Source: Chelatococcus reniformis
Lineage (GTDB): Bacteria; Pseudomonadota; Alphaproteobacteria; Rhizobiales; Beijerinckiaceae
Length of the DNA stretch: 64,000 nucleotides
Reading direction: 5' to 3'
Assembly: GCF_014640075.1 (NCBI RefSeq)
Contig: NZ_BMGG01000005.1
Coordinates: 411,186-475,185 of the forward strand
A model generated the notes under the pieces. The model saw only the letters and a program-made list of their open reading frames with translations. It was not told the origin of the DNA and did no database searches. Below, piece after piece: positions 51,363 through 60,969 of the stretch (its first letter is position 1; each line of letters begins with the position of its first letter). Made by a program: the position numbers and the translations under genes.

Positions 51363-51656
51363 TCAGCGGCGACCGACGCGATTGACGGGACCGCCACGGT
51401 TCATGGCGCGACCGGGACGGACGCCGACGCCAGGGGCGCCCACTCCCACGCCGGGACGGACGCCGACGCCGGCAGCCCCGACACCGACCCCGGGGCGCAC
51501 GCCGACTCCGGGCGCACCTACGCCCGCGGGACGGGCCACGCAGCCCACCGGCAAGCCGGGGCCGTTGCAATAGACCACCGCGCTGGCCGGCGCGGTGCCG
51601 GCAACCCAGATTCCCCCGACCAGCAGGCCCAGACCTGCCAAGTTCCACGTGCTCAT
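51363..51656 (-). CDS. Small exported Gly-Val-Pro repeat protein (97 aa)
   Basis: The ATG at 51656 has GGGGGAA upstream. A signal peptide (MSTWNLAGLGLLVGGIWVAG, ending APASA) is followed by a short Cys pair (VYCNGPGLPVGCVARP). Then comes a tandem repeat of about 12 residues, GVGVRPGVGVGA(A/P), present about three times, and a basic end RGGPVNRVGRR. Elastin-like low complexity suggests a flexible surface or structural protein. The repeat DNA is itself a ~36 bp tandem array prone to slippage. Confidence 0.6.
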   Translation of the reverse strand: MSTWNLAGLGLLVGGIWVAGTAPASAVVYCNGPGLPVGCVARPAGVGAPGVGVRPGVGVGAAGVGVRPGVGVGAPGVGVRPGRAMNRGGPVNRVGRR

Positions 51657-51803
51657 CGACGTTCCCCCATGTGGCCAATTCGTGCGGCGACGCCGTCCGC
51701 GTCGCGCCCCCGATTGCCTGCGGGCCCGCGCGTGAACAATGTCAATTATTGGTTCGTTCCTGCCGTGCGATGCTAGACCGGTCGGCAAGATCGAGGGGGC
51801 AAC

Positions 51804-52739
51804 GTGATCGAGACGAGGGCATCCGGAGGGCGCGGCACCGGCAAAGGCAATCCCGATCCGGCAGCGATCGCGGCGCTCCAGGCGGATCCGCGCTTCGCGG
51901 CCGCGGCGCATCGCTGCGCGGCGGCCCTCGTCGAGCACTACCGCGACAGCTGGCTGCTGAACCGCATCATGAACGACCGCGGCCGCTTCGTTCTCTCGGT
52001 GCTGGTTCTCGATCTGCACTTCTACGGTGGGCCTGACGGCCTGACGGCCGGCGGGCTGAAGACTCTGTGCGTCGAGCAGAATGTGTGCAGCCGCGGCCGA
52101 GCCGGCGCCATGCTGGCGGCCATGCGCTTGTTCGGCTTGCTGACGTCGGCGGCCGGGCCTGACCTGCGCCGCAAGCGCCTGGTCCCGACGGAGCGGCTGC
52201 TGGCGATCCACCGCGAGCGCTGGCGCGGGGCCCTGGCCGCCACGGGCGACCTGATCCCCGTGGCCGCGGTGGCCGCCCAGCGGCTCGGCGACGAGACCTT
52301 CTTTGCAGCGTTTGTGCATGCGCTGGCCGAACGCTACCGCGGCGGCATGCGCCCGCTGGCCTGGGCGCCGGCACTGGCCCCATTTGCCGAGCACGACGCC
52401 GGCGTCATGATCCTGTTCTCGATCTTCCTGACACAGCTCGATGCTGGCCAGGGGCTATCCATCGTCAAACTCGCCCAACGCTTCTCGGTCTCTCGTGCCC
52501 ATGTCCTTGGCGTGTTGCGCGGCGGTGAGGCGGAAGGGTTGCTGATGCGGGAGGCCGACCGCCGCATCGTTCTGGCTCAGCCGCTTCGCCAGGCGCTGTC
52601 GGATTTCCTGGCAGGCATTTTCATCATCCATGCCGATGCCGCCCGCGAAGCCGTCAAGGCCGGCTCCGGCGCGATCCGCGCCGACGAGCGGGGCGGGGTC
52701 GCGCGGCCGCCCTCAACAATCGATAGACCGTCGCCATGA
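51804..52739 (+). CDS. Winged-helix transcriptional regulator-like protein (311 aa)
   Basis: GTG start after GAGGGGGC. Two HTH-like parts: residues ~80-130 (LTAGGLKTLCVEQNVCSRGR, AGAMLAAMRLFGLLTSAAG) and ~225-265 (LSIVKLAQRFSVSRAHVLGV, LRGGEAEGLLMREADRRIVL). The middle is helical and hydrophobic (HDAGVMILFSIFLTQLDAGQ). No standard family name is certain; MarR/GntR-like DNA binding is inferred. Its stop overlaps the agmatinase start by 4 bases, so it probably regulates, or is co-regulated with, that gene. Confidence 0.65.
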   Translation: MIETRASGGRGTGKGNPDPAAIAALQADPRFAAAAHRCAAALVEHYRDSWLLNRIMNDRGRFVLSVLVLDLHFYGGPDGLTAGGLKTLCVEQNVCSRGRAGAMLAAMRLFGLLTSAAGPDLRRKRLVPTERLLAIHRERWRGALAATGDLIPVAAVAAQRLGDETFFAAFVHALAERYRGGMRPLAWAPALAPFAEHDAGVMILFSIFLTQLDAGQGLSIVKLAQRFSVSRAHVLGVLRGGEAEGLLMREADRRIVLAQPLRQALSDFLAGIFIIHADAAREAVKAGSGAIRADERGGVARPPSTIDRPSP

Positions 52740-53695
52740 CCGATCCCATCGACCCCCGCCGTTCCGACAACGCCTTCCTGGGAGCGCTCACGGGCGGATC
52801 GTCGGAGCCCACCTTCTCCGGCGCGCTGTCGTTCATGCGCCGGCGCTACAGCCGCGACCTCGGCGGTGTCGACGCGGTGGTGTGGGGTGTGCCCTTCGAC
52901 TGCGCCACGTCGAACCGGCCGGGCACCCGCTTCGGGCCCCAGGCGATCCGGCGCGCGTCGGCCATCTTCGACGGGGATCCGCAGTTTCCGTCGGCCCTCG
53001 ATCCGTTCGTGCACATGGTGGTCGTGGATTGGGGTGATTGCGCTTTCGACTATCGCCGCCTTGGCGACGTCGAGCTCCTCATCGAGCGTCAGGCGGGTGA
53101 CATCGTGGCGGCCGGTTGCCACCTGATCACCCTCGGCGGCGACCATTCGATCACGCTGCCGCTGCTGCGCGCCCACGTGGCGACGCACGGGCCGCTCGCG
53201 GTGGTGCAGTTCGATGCGCACCAGGACACCTGGGAGGATATCGGCACGCTGTCGCACGGCAGCTTCGTCACCGCCGCCACCGAGGAGGGGCTGATCGACA
53301 CCGCGCGCTCGATCCAGATCGGGGTCCGCACGACGGCGCCGACCGATTGCGGCTTTGCGGTGATCGACGCCTACGAGGCGCAGGCACTCGGCGCGCCCGG
53401 CCTGATCCGGCGCATCGTCGAGCGGGTCGGCGAGGGGGGCGCCTACCTGAGCTTCGACATCGATGCGCTCGACCCGGCCTTCGCACCGGGGACCGGCACC
53501 CCTGTCGCGGGCGGCCTCAGCAGCGCCCAGGCGCTGATGACCCTGTGGGGCCTGCGCGAGTTGGCTTGGCGCGGCATGGACGTGGTCGAGGTCTCGCCGC
53601 CCTACGATCACGCTGATATCACGGCCATCGCGGCGGCGACGGTCGTGCAGCATTATCTGCAGATCTTGGCATGGCGCCGGCACACGGCACGATGA
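52736..53695 (+). CDS. speB: Agmatinase / ureohydrolase
   Basis: 319 residues of the arginase superfamily. Metal-site motifs: GGDHSITLPLLRA (H137), QFDAHQDTWED (D160, H162, D164) and SFDIDALDPAFAPGTGTPVAG. It converts agmatine to putrescine and urea, or acts on a related guanidino compound; family members with guanidinobutyrate specificity look very similar. Translationally coupled to the regulator-like gene before it. argC follows after ~138 bases. Confidence 0.88.
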   Translation: MTDPIDPRRSDNAFLGALTGGSSEPTFSGALSFMRRRYSRDLGGVDAVVWGVPFDCATSNRPGTRFGPQAIRRASAIFDGDPQFPSALDPFVHMVVVDWGDCAFDYRRLGDVELLIERQAGDIVAAGCHLITLGGDHSITLPLLRAHVATHGPLAVVQFDAHQDTWEDIGTLSHGSFVTAATEEGLIDTARSIQIGVRTTAPTDCGFAVIDAYEAQALGAPGLIRRIVERVGEGGAYLSFDIDALDPAFAPGTGTPVAGGLSSAQALMTLWGLRELAWRGMDVVEVSPPYDHADITAIAAATVVQHYLQILAWRRHTAR

Positions 53696-53833
53696 GCACC
53701 GGAAACGATTGGTTTGGGGTCCGATCTGCGATAGAGCGTTACGCCGCTTGGCGAGCCGCGCCGCGGCTCCCATCTTGGCCTCGATAACGCTCACTCGCCC
53801 ATCTCTTGCCGCCGCGACTTGCAGGAAGCTGCC

Positions 53834-54820
53834 ATGGCCGCCATTGCCGACGACACCTTGACCCGGTCCGCCCCGCAGGCCCGCACGGGCGGCGATCGTC
53901 CGACCGTCTTCATCGATGGGGAAGCCGGCACCACCGGCCTTGGCATTCGCGAGCGCCTGGCCGCGGTCCCGCAGGTGGCCGTGCGCAGCATTGCGCCGGA
54001 GCTGCGCAAGGACACTGCGGCCAAGCGGGCGCTGCTGGCCGAGGTCGACCTGGTGGTGCTCTGCCTGCCGGACGAGGCTGCCAAGGAGACGGTGGCGATG
54101 GTGGACGGCATGGGGGGCCATGGGCCGAAGGTGCTCGACGCCTCGACGGCCCACCGCGTGGCGCCCGGCTGGACCTACGGCTTTGCCGAGCTCGCCCCGG
54201 GCCAGGAGGCCTCGATCCGTGTGGCGCGGCGCGTCGCGAACCCCGGCTGCTATCCCACGGGGGCCATTGCACTGCTGCGGCCGCTGGTCGATCTGGGCTA
54301 TGTCCCTGCGGGGCTGCCTGTCAGCATCAACGCGGTCAGCGGGTACTCCGGCGGCGGCAAATCGATGATCGAGGCTTACGAGGCGGCCACTGCGCCCGCC
54401 TTCGAGCTCTATGGCCTGTCGCTCGCGCACAAGCATCTGCCCGAGATCCAAGCCTACGCCAATTTGGCGCGGCGCCCGATCTTCGTGCCGTCCGTCGGCA
54501 ATTTCCGCCAGGGCATGCTGGTCTCGGTGCCGCTGCATCTGGACGAGCTTGCGGGCAAGCCCACCGCCGCCGATCTGCATCGCGTGCTGACCGAGTGGTA
54601 TGCGGGCCGCGACCTGGTGGACGTGCGTCCGCTCGCCGATCCGGCGATCAAGGCGGGGCGCCTCGAGCCGGAAGCGCTAAACGACACAGACCAGCTGGAA
54701 CTGTTCGTTTTCGCTGACGAATCCACGCGTCAGGCGGTGCTGGTCGCGCGCCTCGACAATCTCGGCAAGGGCGCATCGGGCGCCGCCGTGCAGAACATAG
54801 CGCTAATGCTTGGCGTGTAA
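53834..54820 (+). CDS. argC: N-acetyl-gamma-glutamyl-phosphate reductase (type 2)
   Basis: 328 residues from the ATG at 53834 (AGGAAG upstream). NADP-binding [17 protein letters not shown], active-site Cys139 in [13 protein letters not shown], then [15 protein letters not shown] and HKHLPEIQ. The compact form (about 320 residues) is the type 2 ArgC of alphaproteobacteria. It reduces N-acetylglutamyl-5-phosphate in arginine biosynthesis in the cytoplasm. Confidence 0.93.
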   Translation: MAAIADDTLTRSAPQARTGGDRPTVFIDGEAGTTGLGIRERLAAVPQVAVRSIAPELRKDTAAKRALLAEVDLVVLCLPDEAAKETVAMVDGMGGHGPKVLDASTAHRVAPGWTYGFAELAPGQEASIRVARRVANPGCYPTGAIALLRPLVDLGYVPAGLPVSINAVSGYSGGGKSMIEAYEAATAPAFELYGLSLAHKHLPEIQAYANLARRPIFVPSVGNFRQGMLVSVPLHLDELAGKPTAADLHRVLTEWYAGRDLVDVRPLADPAIKAGRLEPEALNDTDQLELFVFADESTRQAVLVARLDNLGKGASGAAVQNIALMLGV

Positions 54821-55001
54821 GCGCTCCGGGATTCACAACTCTATGAGCATTTCTGCGCCGCGGGATAATCTCATCCGACGGTGAAATGCTCCAGGCGCTT
54901 CCCTGAATGGAAGTATCTGATCAGGAAAGTGCTGCAAGCCATTGAATTTTGGCACCCCTTGCCATTGGGTGGGGCCGCCATCGTGACGCGTGCGAGGTCG
55001 C

Positions 55002-56831
55002 CTATACCCTTGCCTTGACGTATTCGCCCGGCGCCTCGCAGATCGCCTTGAGCTGGCCATTGCCGGGCTGGCGTTCAGCCGCGGGTATCCGCTGCGGCGC
55101 TTGAGCCTCCACCCAGGCAAACCAGTTGGGCCACCAGGACCCGGGGGTCTCGGTGGCGGCCTCGAGCCAGTCCTCCAGCGTTCCGGTGGGGGCGGGACCT
55201 GCCCAATACTGGTATTTCTTGAGCGCCGGCGGGTTGACGACGCCGGCGATATGGCCCGAGCCGGCGACGACCAGCTTGACTGGGCCGCCGAATGCCGCCG
55301 AACCTTTGAGCACCGAGCGCGCCGGTGCGATATGGTCCTCGCGGGCCGCCAGATTGTAGATCGGGATCGTCACCTTCTTGAGATCGAGCTTGGTGCCGCC
55401 GAGCTCGACTTCCCCTTTCACCAACCGGTTCTCCAGGTAGCAGGTACGCAGGTAGAACGAGTGATTGGCGGCGGTGAGCCGGGTCGAGTCGGAGTTCCAG
55501 TAGAGCAGGTCGAACGGGAAGGGGTCGTTGCCCTTCATGTAGACGTTGATCACGTAGGGCCAGATCAGATCGTTGGGCCGCAGCATGTTGAAGGCTGCGG
55601 CCATGCGCGAGCCTTCCAGAAACCCGCGCGGCCGCATCAACGCGTCGACGTTCTTGAGCTGGTCCTCGTCGACGAAGGCCAGGAGGTCGCCGGCGTGGGT
55701 GAAGTCGACCTGGGCAGTGAAGAAGGTGGCGCTGTCGATGCGATCGTCACCCTTCTGGGCCATGTAGGCCAGCGTCAGCGCGAGCAGCGTGCCGCCGACG
55801 CAGTAGCCGATCGTGGTGATCTTCTCCTCGCCGGTGGCCTGCTGCACGGCATCGATAGCGGCCAGGATGCCGTCCTGCATATAGGCCTGCCAGCCCTTGT
55901 CCGCGTAGCGCTCGTCCGGGTTGACCCATGACACCACGAAGACCGTGAGGCCCTGGCTGACCGCCCAGCCGATGAACGATTTCTCGGCATTCAGGTCGAG
56001 AATGTAATACTTGTTGATCCACGGCGGCACCACGAGAAGCGGCCGCTTCAGCACCGTCTCGGTGGCCGGGGCGTACTGGATCAGTTCGATGAGGTCGTTG
56101 CGGAAGACCACCTTGCCCGGGCTGACCGCGACATTGACACCGATCTCGAACTTGGTGGCGTCGGTCTGCCGGACTTTGAGCTCGCCGTGGCCCGCGGCGA
56201 CGTCCTCCGCCAGCATCTTCATGCCGCGTACGAGGTTCGCGCCGTTCTGGCGCACCGTCTCGCGTATCAGCTCCGGATTGGTCAGCAGGAAGTTCGACGG
56301 CGACAGCGCGCCGGAAAGTTGCTTGACGTAGAAGCGGGCCTTGAGCCGCGTGTGGTCGTCCAGGCCCTCGGCATTTTCGACGAGGTTCTCCGCCCACTTG
56401 CTGGTGAGCAGATAGGCCTGCTTCAAAAAGTCGAAGAACGGCAGGTCGCTCCAGCCCGGATCGGCGAAGCGTTGGTCCTTGCGGTCGGGTGTGGCGATGG
56501 GCTCGGCCGTCTCGCCTTGCATCCGCTTCAGCATCGATCCCCACAGATCGACGAAGCTGTTGGCAAGCTGCGACTGCGCCTCGATGGCCTTGGTCGGGTC
56601 GGTGAACCAGCGCTCCGCCACCTGCCCCAGGGTCTTGACCACCTCGGCGGCCTCGCCGCCGGCCCCGTCGAAGGTGCGGCGCTCCTCGATCGGCTTGAGG
56701 TAGGCTGCCGTCGCTTTGCCCGATTCCTCGATCAGGCGCGCCATATTCTCCGACAGAGCTTCGAAATCGGGGAGCGGAAACGGTGTGGGACCGTTGCCGG
56801 ACGACGAGCCGGCATCGCTATTCTTCGTCAT
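55002..56831 (-). CDS. phaC: Class I poly(3-hydroxyalkanoate) synthase
   Basis: 609 residues. Lipase-box-like GYCVGGT with catalytic Cys344; LLVVPPWINKYYILDLNAEK, FVVSWVNPDERYADKGWQAY, YNLAAREDHIAPARSV (catalytic Asp) and VAGSGHIAGVVNPPA (catalytic His). Length and the N-terminal ~200-residue domain fit class I, single-subunit PhaC using short-chain 3-hydroxyacyl-CoA. It polymerises storage granules in the cytoplasm. No phasin or phaR is adjacent in this window. Confidence 0.95.
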   Translation of the reverse strand: MTKNSDAGSSSGNGPTPFPLPDFEALSENMARLIEESGKATAAYLKPIEERRTFDGAGGEAAEVVKTLGQVAERWFTDPTKAIEAQSQLANSFVDLWGSMLKRMQGETAEPIATPDRKDQRFADPGWSDLPFFDFLKQAYLLTSKWAENLVENAEGLDDHTRLKARFYVKQLSGALSPSNFLLTNPELIRETVRQNGANLVRGMKMLAEDVAAGHGELKVRQTDATKFEIGVNVAVSPGKVVFRNDLIELIQYAPATETVLKRPLLVVPPWINKYYILDLNAEKSFIGWAVSQGLTVFVVSWVNPDERYADKGWQAYMQDGILAAIDAVQQATGEEKITTIGYCVGGTLLALTLAYMAQKGDDRIDSATFFTAQVDFTHAGDLLAFVDEDQLKNVDALMRPRGFLEGSRMAAAFNMLRPNDLIWPYVINVYMKGNDPFPFDLLYWNSDSTRLTAANHSFYLRTCYLENRLVKGEVELGGTKLDLKKVTIPIYNLAAREDHIAPARSVLKGSAAFGGPVKLVVAGSGHIAGVVNPPALKKYQYWAGPAPTGTLEDWLEAATETPGSWWPNWFAWVEAQAPQRIPAAERQPGNGQLKAICEAPGEYVKARV

Positions 56832-56979
56832 TCGTTCCCTCCGGGCCGCCGTCTCCGGTCGCGCTCGACCATGCCTCTCGAGGAGGCATGTGCAGGGCGG
56901 CGCTTTTCCGACATATTAACGCCTTACCCAGCAAAAATCCCATCGTCATTCAGGCCCGTCCTGAGCCATCAGGTGCTAC

Positions 56980-57414
56980 ATGCGTTCGGCGACCCGGGGA
57001 AGCCCCGTTTCCCCATCCAAGCGCCCAAACTTTGCGATCCGATCGCCGGTCGTGGCGGCTGCCGCCGCCGCCGCGGCACTGCTCGCCATGGGCGGGTGTG
57101 CGGCCGAGCTCGGCACCTCGGTGAAGGGCGTTGCCAAGGCCACGGGCTTCGCGACGGACTCCCCGAAATCGACCGAGTTCGTCGCCGCTTCACGGCCGGC
57201 CCGGATCGACTACATGCCGGTCGGCATCGCCCAGCCGGCTCGGCCGACGCCGCCGAAATCGGCTGCCGAGGTTCAGGCGCTGCAAAAGAACCTGGAGGAC
57301 ACCCGCACGGCAAATACCGAGGCGGGCCGGAGCGCGCAGGCTGCCGGCCAAACCCCGGCGCCTACACCTGCCGTCGCCCCACGCGATCACGTCGCGCCAT
57401 CCGCCACCGACTGA
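56980..57414 (+). CDS. Small lipoprotein, disordered (144 aa)
   Basis: The N-terminal ~22 residues are basic, then AAAAAAAALLAMGGCAAEL gives a lipobox MGGC at Cys40; an internal start would give a more usual signal length. The mature part has KATGFATDSPKSTEFVAASR and a Pro/Ala/Thr-rich tail (AQAAGQTPAPTPAVAPRDHV). Similar lipoproteins precede the aminotransferase gene in related Rhizobiales. Function unknown. Confidence 0.6.
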   Translation: MRSATRGSPVSPSKRPNFAIRSPVVAAAAAAAALLAMGGCAAELGTSVKGVAKATGFATDSPKSTEFVAASRPARIDYMPVGIAQPARPTPPKSAAEVQALQKNLEDTRTANTEAGRSAQAAGQTPAPTPAVAPRDHVAPSATD

Positions 57415-57554
57415 GCCGCCGCACGCACGCGTGCGTGCGGCGCAATGCCGCCGAAAAAGACTGGCAACGACCCCCCGAAATGTTAAACGACACGTTCCAC
57501 TCGCAACTATCGACTTTGAGCGATCGATCGGCGCGAGATCAAGGACCTGGAACC

Positions 57555-58772
57555 ATGACCGATTTTCATCGCATCAAGCGCCTCCCGCCCTACGTGTTCG
57601 AGCAGGTCAACCGGTTCAAGGCCGCCGCCCGCGCCAATGGCGCCGACATCATCGATCTGGGCATGGGCAACCCGGACCTTCCGACCCCCCGCCATGTCAT
57701 CGACAAGCTGGTGGAGACCGCCGGCCGCCCACGCACCGACCGCTATTCCGCCTCCAAGGGCATCGGCGGGCTGCGCCGGGCCCAGGCCGCGTATTACCAG
57801 CGCCGCTTCGGCGTCGGCCTCAACCCGGATACCCAGGTGGTGGTGACGCTGGGCTCCAAGGAAGGCTTCGCCAACATGGCCCAGGCGATCACGGCGCCCG
57901 GCGATGTGGTGCTTGTCCCCAATCCGAGCTATCCGATCCATGCCTTCGGCTTCCTGATGGCGGGTGGTGCCATCCGCTCGGTGCCGGCGGAGCCGACGCC
58001 CGCCTTCTTCCCGGCGTTGGAACGGGCGGTCCAGCACTCGATCCCCAAGCCGCTGGCCGTCGTCGTCTGCTATCCGTCGAACCCGACTGCCTATGTCGCC
58101 TCGCTCGACTTCTACAAGGATCTCGTCGCCTTCGCGAAGAAGCATGAGCTGATCGTGCTGTCGGATCTGGCCTATTCGGAGGTCTATTTCGACGGCGACC
58201 CGCCGCCGTCGGTGCTCCAGGTGCCCGGCGCCGTCGACGTCACCGTGGAGTTCACGTCGATGTCGAAGACGTTCTCCATGGCCGGTTGGCGCATCGGCTT
58301 CGCGGTCGGCAACGAGCGGCTGCTGGCGGCGCTGGCGCGCGTGAAGTCGTATCTGGATTACGGCGCCTACACGCCGATCCAGGTCGCGGCCGCCGCCGCG
58401 CTGAACGGGCCGGAGGACTGCATCAAAGAGATGCGCGACACCTACCGCAAGCGCCGCGACGCGCTGGTCGATTCATTTGCGCGCGCCGGCTGGTCCATTC
58501 CGTCTCCGACGGCGTCCATGTTCGCCTGGGTGCCGATCCCTGACCGCTTCAAGGCGCTCGGCAGCCTGGAATTCTCCAAGCTGCTCGTCGAGAACGCCGA
58601 CGTGGCGGTGGCGCCCGGCATCGGCTTCGGCGAGTTTGGCGACGACTACGTGCGCATTGCGCTCGTCGAGAATGAGCAGCGCATCCGCCAGGCGGCCCGG
58701 AACATCCGCCGCTTCTTCGAGGCCGCCGACGGCAACCTCCACAACGTCGTGCCGCTGGCGCGCGCCGGCTGA
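57555..58772 (+). CDS. Class I/II PLP aminotransferase (AlaC/DapL-like)
   Basis: 405 residues from the ATG at 57555; the long upstream frame is antisense to phaC. PLP Lys238 in SMSKTFSMAGWRIGFAVGN; also DLGMGNPDLPTP, YSASKGIGGLRRAQAAYYQR, NPSYPIHAFG, CYPSNPTAYVA. The family includes AlaC (alanine synthesis) and LL-diaminopimelate aminotransferase; this subgroup is usually annotated as either. It stands directly before hom, as in many Rhizobiales, which fits amino-acid biosynthesis from aspartate. Confidence 0.9.
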   Translation: MTDFHRIKRLPPYVFEQVNRFKAAARANGADIIDLGMGNPDLPTPRHVIDKLVETAGRPRTDRYSASKGIGGLRRAQAAYYQRRFGVGLNPDTQVVVTLGSKEGFANMAQAITAPGDVVLVPNPSYPIHAFGFLMAGGAIRSVPAEPTPAFFPALERAVQHSIPKPLAVVVCYPSNPTAYVASLDFYKDLVAFAKKHELIVLSDLAYSEVYFDGDPPPSVLQVPGAVDVTVEFTSMSKTFSMAGWRIGFAVGNERLLAALARVKSYLDYGAYTPIQVAAAAALNGPEDCIKEMRDTYRKRRDALVDSFARAGWSIPSPTASMFAWVPIPDRFKALGSLEFSKLLVENADVAVAPGIGFGEFGDDYVRIALVENEQRIRQAARNIRRFFEAADGNLHNVVPLARAG

Positions 58773-59127
58773 CGCAGGCTCTCGCCGTTGCCGTTCGGCA
58801 ACGGCCGCAGCTCATTGTGCGCGGTGCAGCAAAGTCGCCGCAATTAGGGCGCCCGAGCCTCAGTCGGGCCATGCCACTGCCCCGATCCAACGCTTCTGTG
58901 GCGCTGGGACAACGGTGTCCCGGCCGTTGCGCTCAGCCCGCATGAGTGGGTCGACCTAGCCTGTCGTCGGGCTGATCGGAGGGTGACGGGAATGCCGCGA
59001 TTCTCACTCGATTAACTTCGGCGTGCTGTAGTCGGGCCAAAGGGGAGCTGTGTGCGGGCCGGCACCGAAAGAGAGCCAGGAATGCCATCTCTTTCGTGCT
59101 GGAACTCGCACTCGCAGAGGACAGACA
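58773..59127. other. Intergenic stretch with one strong hairpin
   Basis: GCCGTTGCCG-TT-CGGCAACGGC (58784-58805) lies just after the aminotransferase stop and may end its transcript, though no T tract follows. The remainder, to 59127, shows no gene. The antisense frames are shadows of it. Confidence 0.5.
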
Positions 59128-59346
59128 ATGGACGCTCAAGTTCGTACGATCGTCGCTTCGACCGGTGAACGCCTCGTGGTGCTGCCGGAAGAGGATTATC
59201 GCGCCCTTCTCAATGCCGCCCATCCCGCCGCGCCGGCGTCGCTCGCCGAGCGGGGGCGCGAGAGCGGCCCGGCGGCGGCTCCCAAGGCGATCGGCGCCGG
59301 TGGCCGCGCCCGCTGCTCGCTCGAAGACGTTCTGCTGCGGGGCTGA
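59128..59346 (+). CDS. Small Phd/antitoxin-like protein (72 aa)
   Basis: The ATG at 59128 has AGAGGA upstream. MDAQVRTIVASTGERLVVLP, then EEDYRALLNAA, resembles the N-terminal half of Phd/YefM-type antitoxins (strand, turn, LP-E-x-Y helix). An Ala/Gly-rich linker and a C-terminal RCSLEDVLLRG follow. No toxin gene is adjacent. It may be a stand-alone regulator; its position before hom is reminiscent of other Rhizobiales. Confidence 0.55.
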   Translation: MDAQVRTIVASTGERLVVLPEEDYRALLNAAHPAAPASLAERGRESGPAAAPKAIGAGGRARCSLEDVLLRG

Positions 59347-59455
59347 TCCGGGCGGTATCGCCGTAGGTGTCATGGCCCTGGCCATGCGTCACGCGCCGCG
59401 CAGCGGCGGGAACGGCGATTGACACGGTGTTCGGGCACGTGCCATCCGCACGACC

Positions 59456-60778
59456 ATGAACGCTCCCTTCAGGATTGGCGTGGCGGGGCTCGGCACCGTC
59501 GGTGCCTCTCTGCTTCAGCTGCTTGCTCGCCGCCGGCTGCCGCTCGCTGAGCGCTGTGGCCGCGAGATCCAGGTTACGGCCGTTTCGGCGCGAGACCGTA
59601 CGCGCCAGCGCGGCGTTGCCCTCGACGGCCTGGCCTGGCTGGATGATCCCACCACCTTGGCCGACCGCGCCGACGTCGACTGCGTGGTCGAACTGATCGG
59701 CGGCAGCGAAGGAGCGGCGCGTGCCACCGTCGAGGCGGCCCTCGCCGCGGGCAAGCATGTCGTCACGGCGAACAAGGCGCTGCTGGCGCACCACGGGGTG
59801 GCGCTCGCCGAGGCGGCCGAAGCACGCGGCGTCGCCCTGGCGTTCGAGGCCTCCGTCGCCGGTGGCATCCCGGTGCTCAAGGCGCTGCGCGAGTCGCTCG
59901 CCGGCAATGCGATCGAGCGCATCCACGGCATCCTCAACGGCACCTGCAACTACATCCTGTCGCGCATGGAGGCCGACGGGCTGGCCTTCGACGTCTGTCT
60001 CGCCGACGCCCAGCGCCTGGGCTACGCGGAGGCGGATCCGACATTCGACATCGAAGGCTTCGACACGGCTCACAAGCTCGCGATCCTGACGAGCCTGGCG
60101 TTCGGCACCCGCGTCGACGCGGAGGCGGTGCACGTGGAGGGCATCAGCTCGATCACGCCGCTCGACATCCGCATGGCCAACGAGCTCGGTTACCGCATCA
60201 AGCTGCTGGGCGTGGCGGAGCGCACCCGGGCGGGCATCGAGCAGCGGGTTCACCCGACGATGGTCTCGAAGGCGACGGCTCTAGCGCAGGTCATGGGAGT
60301 CACCAACGCGGTCAGCATCGACGCCGACGCGGTGGACGAACTCACCCTGGTCGGCCCCGGCGCCGGCGGCGAGGCGACCGCTTCGTCGGTCGTCGCCGAT
60401 CTGGCCGACGTCGCGCGCGGCGCCTTCGGCGCACCGTTCGGCGTGCCGGTCGCGGAGCTCGCGCCGTTGCTGCGCGCGCCGATGCAACGGCATGAAGGCG
60501 GCTACTACGTCCGCGTGGCCGCATTCGACAAGCCCGGCGCGGCCGCCTCGCTGGTCAGGCGCATGGCCGAGGCGGACATTTCGCTGGAGTCGATCGTCCA
60601 GCATCGATCGCCCGATGCGGCTGCCCGAGACCCGGGCGGCCGGTCTGGGGCCCCCGTGCCGGTGGTGCTGATCACCTACGCGACCACGGAGGCGGCTCTG
60701 CGTGGCGCTCTCGACCTGGTCATCGCCGACGGCTTCGTCGAAGCGACGCCCCAGGTCATCCGCATCGAGCGGGACTAG
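59456..60778 (+). CDS. hom: Homoserine dehydrogenase with ACT domain
   Basis: 440 residues. NAD(P)-binding GVAGLGTVGASLLQL, VTANKALLAHHG, the catalytic region EASVAGGIPVLKALRESLAG and NGTCNYILSRM (substrate loop), LGYAEADPTFDIEGFDTAHK. The C-terminal ~90 residues form an ACT domain (GGYYVRVAAFDKPGAAASLV), for threonine feedback. It reduces aspartate semialdehyde to homoserine for Met and Thr synthesis. Confidence 0.96.
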   Translation: MNAPFRIGVAGLGTVGASLLQLLARRRLPLAERCGREIQVTAVSARDRTRQRGVALDGLAWLDDPTTLADRADVDCVVELIGGSEGAARATVEAALAAGKHVVTANKALLAHHGVALAEAAEARGVALAFEASVAGGIPVLKALRESLAGNAIERIHGILNGTCNYILSRMEADGLAFDVCLADAQRLGYAEADPTFDIEGFDTAHKLAILTSLAFGTRVDAEAVHVEGISSITPLDIRMANELGYRIKLLGVAERTRAGIEQRVHPTMVSKATALAQVMGVTNAVSIDADAVDELTLVGPGAGGEATASSVVADLADVARGAFGAPFGVPVAELAPLLRAPMQRHEGGYYVRVAAFDKPGAAASLVRRMAEADISLESIVQHRSPDAAARDPGGRSGAPVPVVLITYATTEAALRGALDLVIADGFVEATPQVIRIERD

Positions 60779-60969
60779 CGCGGTCGCTTCACCGGCGGGC
60801 GGTGCGCCAGGCGAACTTTCAGATTCTCAAGTCGCGCGAGCGATTCTATGACTCTCGTGAGGCTTAAATCACCGCATGGACGTGAAACGGGTGGCAGGCA
60901 CAGCGACCCCCGAGCCCGTCCGTGATAACGACGACAAAGAGCCACAGCCACCAGCAGGGACCGACCGCC

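Noticed and set aside
51382-51573. Pro/Thr-rich plus-strand repeat ORF
   Set aside because: It is the complement of the Gly-Val-Pro repeat array; the minus-strand reading has a signal peptide and ribosome-binding site.
56187-57554. In-frame extension upstream of the aminotransferase gene
   Set aside because: Antisense to phaC and through the lipoprotein gene in another frame; the aminotransferase fold starts at 57555.
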